64,000 bases of DNA from Thiohalophilus sp. GTDB taxonomy: Bacteria > Pseudomonadota > Gammaproteobacteria > UBA6429 > Thiohalophilaceae. The stretch's first letter is position 1; each line of letters starts with the position of its first letter. Made by a program: the position numbers and the translations under genes. This document shows, in pieces, positions 59,961 to 64,000 of the stretch. The notes beneath the pieces were generated by a model. The model had not been told where the DNA came from. It did no database searches and saw nothing but the letters and a program-made list of their open reading frames with translations. The DNA lies in assembly GCF_034522235.1 (NCBI RefSeq), contig NZ_JAXHLN010000003.1:1426001-1490000 (forward strand), given 5' to 3'.

Positions 59961-61004
59961 ATGTTGCTGAGAAAATTGTGGATCATACTGCCGGCACTGC
60001 TGTTGTCGATGGGACAGCCGGCGTTGGCCGCCGAGGGCGAGGGGCTGGACGAGGGAATGAACAATCCGGGCTATCACGAAAAACCGGACTGGTTCAAAGT
60101 CTCCTTTCTGGATATCCGCGAGGACATCGAAGAAGCCGCCGCGAATAATAAACGCGTGATGCTCTATTTCTACCAGGACGGCTGTCCCTATTGCGCGAAG
60201 CTGCTGCAGGACAATTTCGGTCAGAAGGATATTGCCGAGATGACCCGGGAAAACTTCGATGTGATCGCCATTAACATGTGGGGCGATCGGGAAGTGACCG
60301 ACCTGAACGGCAACATGCTCACCGAGAAAAAGTTCGCCGAGAACCTCAAGGTGATGTTTACCCCGACACTGCTGATGATGGATGAAAACGGCAAGGTTGC
60401 GTTGCGCGTCAATGGCTATTACGCGCCCGATAAGTTCATGGCCGCGCTGGAATATATCAGCGAGAAAAAAGAAAACCAGCTGAGCTTTCGTGAATACTAC
60501 AAGGAAAAAGGCGGCGAAAAAGCCACTGGCAAATTACACCAGGCCGAATTCCTGCAGGATCCGCCCTATAATCTGCAAAAGCTCTCCAGTAAAGACAAAC
60601 CCTTGCTGTTGATGTTCGAACAAAAAGCATGCAGAGCCTGCGACGAGTTGCATGGCGATATCTATCCACGCGAGGCAACCCGCGAGCAGCTGGCACGTTT
60701 CGACGTGGCCCGGCTGGATATGTGGAGCGATGAAAAAGTCGTCGGGCCCGACGGCAAGACCACCACGGCCAAAGAGCTGGCCGGGAAGCTGGATATCAAA
60801 TACGCCCCGACGCTGGTGTTCTTTGATACCGACGGCAAGGAGGTATTCCGTGCCGAGGCCTATTTGAAAGCCTTCCATGTGCAGTCAGTCATGGACTACG
60901 TGGCCTCCGGCGCCTACAAGGAACAGCCCAACTTCCAGCGCTTCATCTCCGCCCGCGCCGACAAACTCGAAGCACAGGGCGTACACGTCGACCTTTGGGA
61001 ATAA
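59961..61004 (+). CDS. Periplasmic double-thioredoxin-fold protein (SoxW-like)
   Basis: 347 residues from the ATG at 59961 with GGGGGAAAG upstream; a TTG at 59946 is a weaker option. Signal peptide (KLWIILPALLLSMGQPALAAE). Two thioredoxin domains: about 40-170 with VMLYFYQDGCPYCAKL (CPYC) and about 205-320 with LLLMFEQKACRACDEL (CRAC), each followed by a cis-Pro loop (TPTLLMMD and APTLVFFD). It should reduce or exchange disulfides in the periplasm, perhaps on sulfur-oxidation proteins. The SoxW link is by motif and context only. Confidence 0.82.
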   Translation: MLLRKLWIILPALLLSMGQPALAAEGEGLDEGMNNPGYHEKPDWFKVSFLDIREDIEEAAANNKRVMLYFYQDGCPYCAKLLQDNFGQKDIAEMTRENFDVIAINMWGDREVTDLNGNMLTEKKFAENLKVMFTPTLLMMDENGKVALRVNGYYAPDKFMAALEYISEKKENQLSFREYYKEKGGEKATGKLHQAEFLQDPPYNLQKLSSKDKPLLLMFEQKACRACDELHGDIYPREATREQLARFDVARLDMWSDEKVVGPDGKTTTAKELAGKLDIKYAPTLVFFDTDGKEVFRAEAYLKAFHVQSVMDYVASGAYKEQPNFQRFISARADKLEAQGVHVDLWE

Positions 61005-61009
61005 TCTCA

Positions 61010-61105
61010 TAAGGCAATGTTGAATGTTGAATGTTGAATTTTAAGTTTTGAATAGCGGACAGATACATATTCAAAATTCAGCATTCAAAATTCAACATTG
61101 CCTTA
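61010..61105. repeat. Inverted pair of TTGAATG heptamer repeats
   Basis: The left arm 61010-61053 (TAAGGCAATGTTGAATGTTG and onward) faces the right arm 61069-61105 (ATTCAAAATTCAGCATTCAA and onward to CATTGCCTTA). Nearly perfect, loop 15 bp. It lies between two convergent genes, so it may end both transcripts. Confidence 0.85.
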
Positions 61106-61133
61106 CATGTCCTCCGCGTTTAATTTCGCAATC

Positions 61134-61901
61134 TCAAGAAAGGGTGTCTTGCTGTGCCTGCAGGATCTGGCCGTTGACGTTTTCGCTGTCGGGGCCGAGC
61201 AGGTAGAGATAGGCCGGCAAGATCCGCTCGATGAGGGCGTGCTGGTTGGGATCCTCGCCGGGGAAGGCGGTGCGCCGGGTCTGGCTTTGCACCGGGCCGG
61301 GGATCAGGCTGTTGACCCGGATCGGGGTGTTGGTCTCCAGCTCGCTGGCCAGGATCTGCATCAGGTTGTCGGCGCCGGCCTTGCTCACGCTGTAGGCGCC
61401 CCAGTAGGCACGGCCGCCCTGGATTTCGCTGGCGGAGGTGAAGATCAGCGACGCGGCGGACGATTTTTTCAGCAGCGGCAACAGGGCCCGGGTCAGTAAA
61501 AAAGGTGCGTTCAGATTGACCTGCAGCACCCGGGCCCACAAGGTCGTATCATAGTGTTCCACCGGCGTGAGTGCGCCGAGTTGCGCCGCGTTATGGACCA
61601 GGCCATCCAGGCGCCCGAACTCCTGCTCGAGGGTCTCGGCCAGCTGTTGATAATGCTCGGGCGTGGCCCCTTCCAGATCCAGCGGCACGATCGCCGGCGC
61701 CGGGTGACCGGCGTCGACAATGCGGTCGTAGACCTGTTCCAGCGTTTTAATGGTGCGTCCCAGCAGGATGACCGTGGCGCCGTGCGCCGCGAGCGTTGCG
61801 GCCAGTTCGGCGCCGATACCGCTGCCGGCACCGGTGACCAGAATGATCCGATCCTGCAGCAGGTCCGGGCCGGGTTGATAATCTGAAAGTGCTGTTGTCA
61901 T
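61134..61901 (-). CDS. yciK: YciK-type short-chain dehydrogenase/reductase
   Basis: 255 residues from the ATG at 61901, which forms an ATGA overlap with hpnE. Rossmann motif LVTGAGSGIGAELA, HNAAQLG (NNAG variant), catalytic Ser in IFTSASEIQGGRAYWGAYSVSKAGADNL with YxxxK, and SLIPGPVQSQTRRTAFPGEDPNQHA, the YciK-specific C-terminal region. Substrate not established for the family. Co-transcribed with the squalene genes here. Confidence 0.88.
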   Translation of the reverse strand: MTTALSDYQPGPDLLQDRIILVTGAGSGIGAELAATLAAHGATVILLGRTIKTLEQVYDRIVDAGHPAPAIVPLDLEGATPEHYQQLAETLEQEFGRLDGLVHNAAQLGALTPVEHYDTTLWARVLQVNLNAPFLLTRALLPLLKKSSAASLIFTSASEIQGGRAYWGAYSVSKAGADNLMQILASELETNTPIRVNSLIPGPVQSQTRRTAFPGEDPNQHALIERILPAYLYLLGPDSENVNGQILQAQQDTLS

Positions 61902-63238
61902 GGGGAAGTGTCTTGTTCCGGGTTCTGGAGGGCCTGATGGGCCAGGGTCGCGCATTGTACCCCGCTTCGTACCGCCCCTTCGAGCGTGGCGGGATACCCG
62001 GTGCGGGTGTAATCCCCGGCCAGCCATAAACCGCGGATTGCGGTGCGGTGGTCGGGACGTTGCGCATTGATCCCGACCCGGCTGGCAAAGGTGGCGCGTT
62101 TTTCACGCAGCACATACGCCTGTTCATGGGCGGGCCAGTCGGGAAACAGGGTGGCCAGCTCCTGCGCCAGCCGGACGATCAGCTGCGGATTTTCCAGTTG
62201 CAGATGATCGCCCCGGCTGCTCAGCACCACCGCCAGCAGACCCGGCTGATCATAAACGCCGCGATCGAAAACCCATTGGCCCAGCCCGCCGAGCAGCCCC
62301 AGCATGGGTTGCGGCAGTTTCACCGTGGGCGGGTAGTGCAAATAGACGGTACAGATTGGCTCATAGGTAAATGCGTCACACTGTTGCCGCAAACTCGCCA
62401 GTGCCGGCTGCGTTCGGCTCAGGGCGCTGAGCGCATAAGGCGGCACGGCGAGTATCACCTGATTGGCGTGAAGCTCACCAGCGGCCGTGCCCACGCCCTT
62501 GATTTGTTGATCTTCGATCAGCAGTCGGGTCACACGTTGACCCAGACGGACTTCACCGCCCTGCTGTTCGATATATTGCATGGCCGGTTCGTTAAACAGC
62601 GTGCCGAGATCATGTTTGGCATAGAGCAGATCCGAATCTCCGCGCTGCTGCAAAAAGGCATCGCGCAGGACATTCACGAACAGCTCGGCGGAACTCTCCG
62701 CCAGCGGCGTGTTCATCACCGCGAGACACAGCGGGTTCCAGAATTTGTGGATCAACTCGGGCGTCTGGCCAGTCTGTTGCAACAGGGCGAGCAGGGATTG
62801 ATCAGTTTGTCCACCCAGCCGGTTGCGCCATAACAGCCAGCCGAATTTGAGGGCCTGTCGACGACTGGCGAAGGTGAGGCCGCGCGCCCGGAGCAAGGCC
62901 CAGAGCAGATGCAGCGGTGCGGGCAAGCGGGGCGCACACAGTTCAAGTCCCGTTCCCCGGCTGTTGTGGATCTGCAGATGCAGGGGCCGGCGCTCGAAAG
63001 CCGATTCGGCGGGCACACCGATCTGTTGCAGCAGCGCCAGCGTGCTGCGGTACGCCCCGATGAACAGATGCTGGCCGTTGTCCACCGCGTGACCGGCGAA
63101 GGCGACCTTGCGCGCCCGCCCGCCCGGCTGGCGGGCCGATTCCAGCAACAGCGGCCGATGGCCGAGACCGGCCAGCCGGGCCGCCGCCGCCAGTCCGGCC
63201 CAGCCGGCCCCGACGATGATCACCGATTCCTGTTTCAT
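61898..63238 (-). CDS. hpnE: Hydroxysqualene dehydroxylase (squalene-associated FAD-dependent desaturase)
   Basis: 446 residues from the ATG at 63238. FAD-binding VIIVGAGWAGLAAAARLAGLGHRPLLLESARQPGGRARKV, DNGQHLFIGAYRSTLALLQQIG, the middle FWNPLCLAVMNTPLAESSAELFVNVLRDAFL and C-terminal RGLWLAGDYTRTGYPATLEGAVRSG. In the HpnCDE route it turns hydroxysqualene to squalene with reduced FAD, ahead of hopanoid cyclisation. The start overlaps the hpnD stop (TAATG). Confidence 0.92.
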   Translation of the reverse strand: MKQESVIIVGAGWAGLAAAARLAGLGHRPLLLESARQPGGRARKVAFAGHAVDNGQHLFIGAYRSTLALLQQIGVPAESAFERRPLHLQIHNSRGTGLELCAPRLPAPLHLLWALLRARGLTFASRRQALKFGWLLWRNRLGGQTDQSLLALLQQTGQTPELIHKFWNPLCLAVMNTPLAESSAELFVNVLRDAFLQQRGDSDLLYAKHDLGTLFNEPAMQYIEQQGGEVRLGQRVTRLLIEDQQIKGVGTAAGELHANQVILAVPPYALSALSRTQPALASLRQQCDAFTYEPICTVYLHYPPTVKLPQPMLGLLGGLGQWVFDRGVYDQPGLLAVVLSSRGDHLQLENPQLIVRLAQELATLFPDWPAHEQAYVLREKRATFASRVGINAQRPDHRTAIRGLWLAGDYTRTGYPATLEGAVRSGVQCATLAHQALQNPEQDTSP

Positions 63239-64000
63239 TAATCCATGTCCGTCCCGGGATGATGTCGGCTGCGCCGTTTTTCCCGCCAGACGGTTTTCCC
63301 GGCCAGCCATAACTTGGCGAACGCGGTCAGACTCAGGCGCCGGGTCAGCACATGAAAACCGTCTTTTTCCAGCTCATCGAGCAGGCCTGCATAGATGGCG
63401 CTCATAATCAGCCCGGCGCGCTGGGCGGGACGATCGATCGCCGGTAAATGATCATGGGCGCGTTGGTAGTAGTCACGGGCCCGACGGGCCTCGAACGCCA
63501 TCAATTGATAAAAGCCGGGGCTCTCCCGGCCTTGCAGCAGATCCGCCTCGCTGACGCCGAACTGTTGCAAATCTTCCTGTGGCAGATAGATGCGGCCGCG
63601 TCGGGCATCCTCGCCGACATCCCGCAGGATGTTGGTCAGCTGGAAGGCCATGCCGAGATCCCGCGCATATTTGAGCGTGCGCCGATCGCGATAACCGAAA
63701 ATCTCCGCCGATAACAGGCCGACCACGCTGGCGACCCGGCAACAGTACAGCGACAGTTCCCTGAACGTGGCATAGCGCTGCTGTTCGAGATCCATCTCCA
63801 TCCCGTCGATGATCTCCATAAAATATTCCTGCGCCAGATCAAAATCGCGGATGGCCGGTTGCAGCGCCCGGGTGACCGGATGTTGCGCTTGCCCGCTGTA
63901 GAGACGCTCGACTTCCGAGCGCCACCATTGCAACTTGACCCGCCGGATCTCGGGCATGCTGTCGGCATCCACCACATCATCCACTTCGCGGCAAAAGGCA
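63238..64000 (-). CDS. hpnD: Presqualene diphosphate synthase HpnD, C-terminal part (runs off the right edge)
   Basis: About 253 residues are visible; the N-terminus lies beyond the window. The frame continues upstream of 63984 as AFCREVDDVVDAD, the first Asp-rich motif region. Also visible are WWRSEVERLYSGQAQHPVTRALQPAI, YCCRVASVVGLLSAEIFGYRD and the second Asp motif LTNILRDVGEDARRGRIYLPQEDLQQFG. It condenses two farnesyl diphosphates to presqualene diphosphate. Coupled to hpnE. Confidence 0.92.
   Translation of the reverse strand, partial: AFCREVDDVVDADSMPEIRRVKLQWWRSEVERLYSGQAQHPVTRALQPAIRDFDLAQEYFMEIIDGMEMDLEQQRYATFRELSLYCCRVASVVGLLSAEIFGYRDRRTLKYARDLGMAFQLTNILRDVGEDARRGRIYLPQEDLQQFGVSEADLLQGRESPGFYQLMAFEARRARDYYQRAHDHLPAIDRPAQRAGLIMSAIYAGLLDELEKDGFHVLTRRLSLTAFAKLWLAGKTVWREKRRSRHHPGTDMD

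Overview
The window reads as chromosomal DNA of a gammaproteobacterium, most likely a sulfur-oxidising, hopanoid-making member of the Chromatiales/Ectothiorhodospiraceae type. The basis is mixed. Seen: the order smc-zipA-ligA, a yciB-yciI / rnm-yciO-trpS-scpA-scpB-rluB block, squalene genes hpnD-hpnE, a SoxXA-binding-like lipoprotein, a SoxW-like double thioredoxin and cysZ. Inferred: the lifestyle and the taxon. There are no rRNA genes, clear tRNA genes, transposase genes, phage genes or CRISPR arrays.

Layout. 1-10.7 kb: a partial cyclic-nucleotide-binding protein, small membrane proteins, an SSS-family sodium/solute symporter, gluQRS, a nitroreductase, a DksA with a histone-like tail, a HAD phosphatase and an aminotransferase. 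10.8-17.8 kb: a nine-gene overlapping Mrp-type cation/proton antiporter operon in the order E-F-G-DUF4040-B-C-D-(second NuoL/M-like)-(third, degenerate copy). 17.8-22.6 kb: a DUF4168 secreted protein, an NtrC-type two-component pair, and, divergent from it, a secreted protein behind a sigma-54 promoter, then a SoxXA-binding-like lipoprotein. 22.7-32.8 kb: cysZ, an FGGY sugar kinase, queF, then smc, zipA and ligA. 33-35 kb: an unusual tract of tiny hairpins, an AT-richer VIT-family metal transporter and an HEAGH membrane protein. 35-46 kb: a sensing and uptake unit made of an SLC5-histidine kinase fusion, a CbrX-like small protein, a response regulator, an ScfR/RamB-type regulator and a divergent five-gene branched-chain-type ABC importer. 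46-54 kb: parvulin, yciI, yciB, rnm, yciO, trpS (with a short leader ORF), scpA, scpB and rluB. 54-59 kb: an accessory segment with an AraC regulator, two lipoproteins, an AraC pseudogene and an adhesin-repeat pseudogene. 59-64 kb: a stand-alone ATPase-like N-domain, the double thioredoxin, yciK, hpnE and hpnD (partial).

The spacers are unusually rich in repeats. A ~140-bp MITE-like element (20-bp terminal inverted repeats, nested palindrome) has two good copies and one decayed copy. A CTCGTCC heptamer family occurs at eight places, three of them fused to a CCC-GAA-GGG hairpin. Several other short-period families occur as inverted pairs, and there is one REPIN-like doublet. Several repeat ends touch or supply stop codons, Shine-Dalgarno sequences or coding sequence of neighbouring genes.

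The best candidates for something undescribed are the mini-hairpin array (33.0-33.4 kb), the MITE-like family and its stop-codon placement, the duplicated AraC/lipoprotein module with a shared 21-bp upstream motif, and the trpS leader ORF whose only Trp codon overlaps the trpS Shine-Dalgarno.
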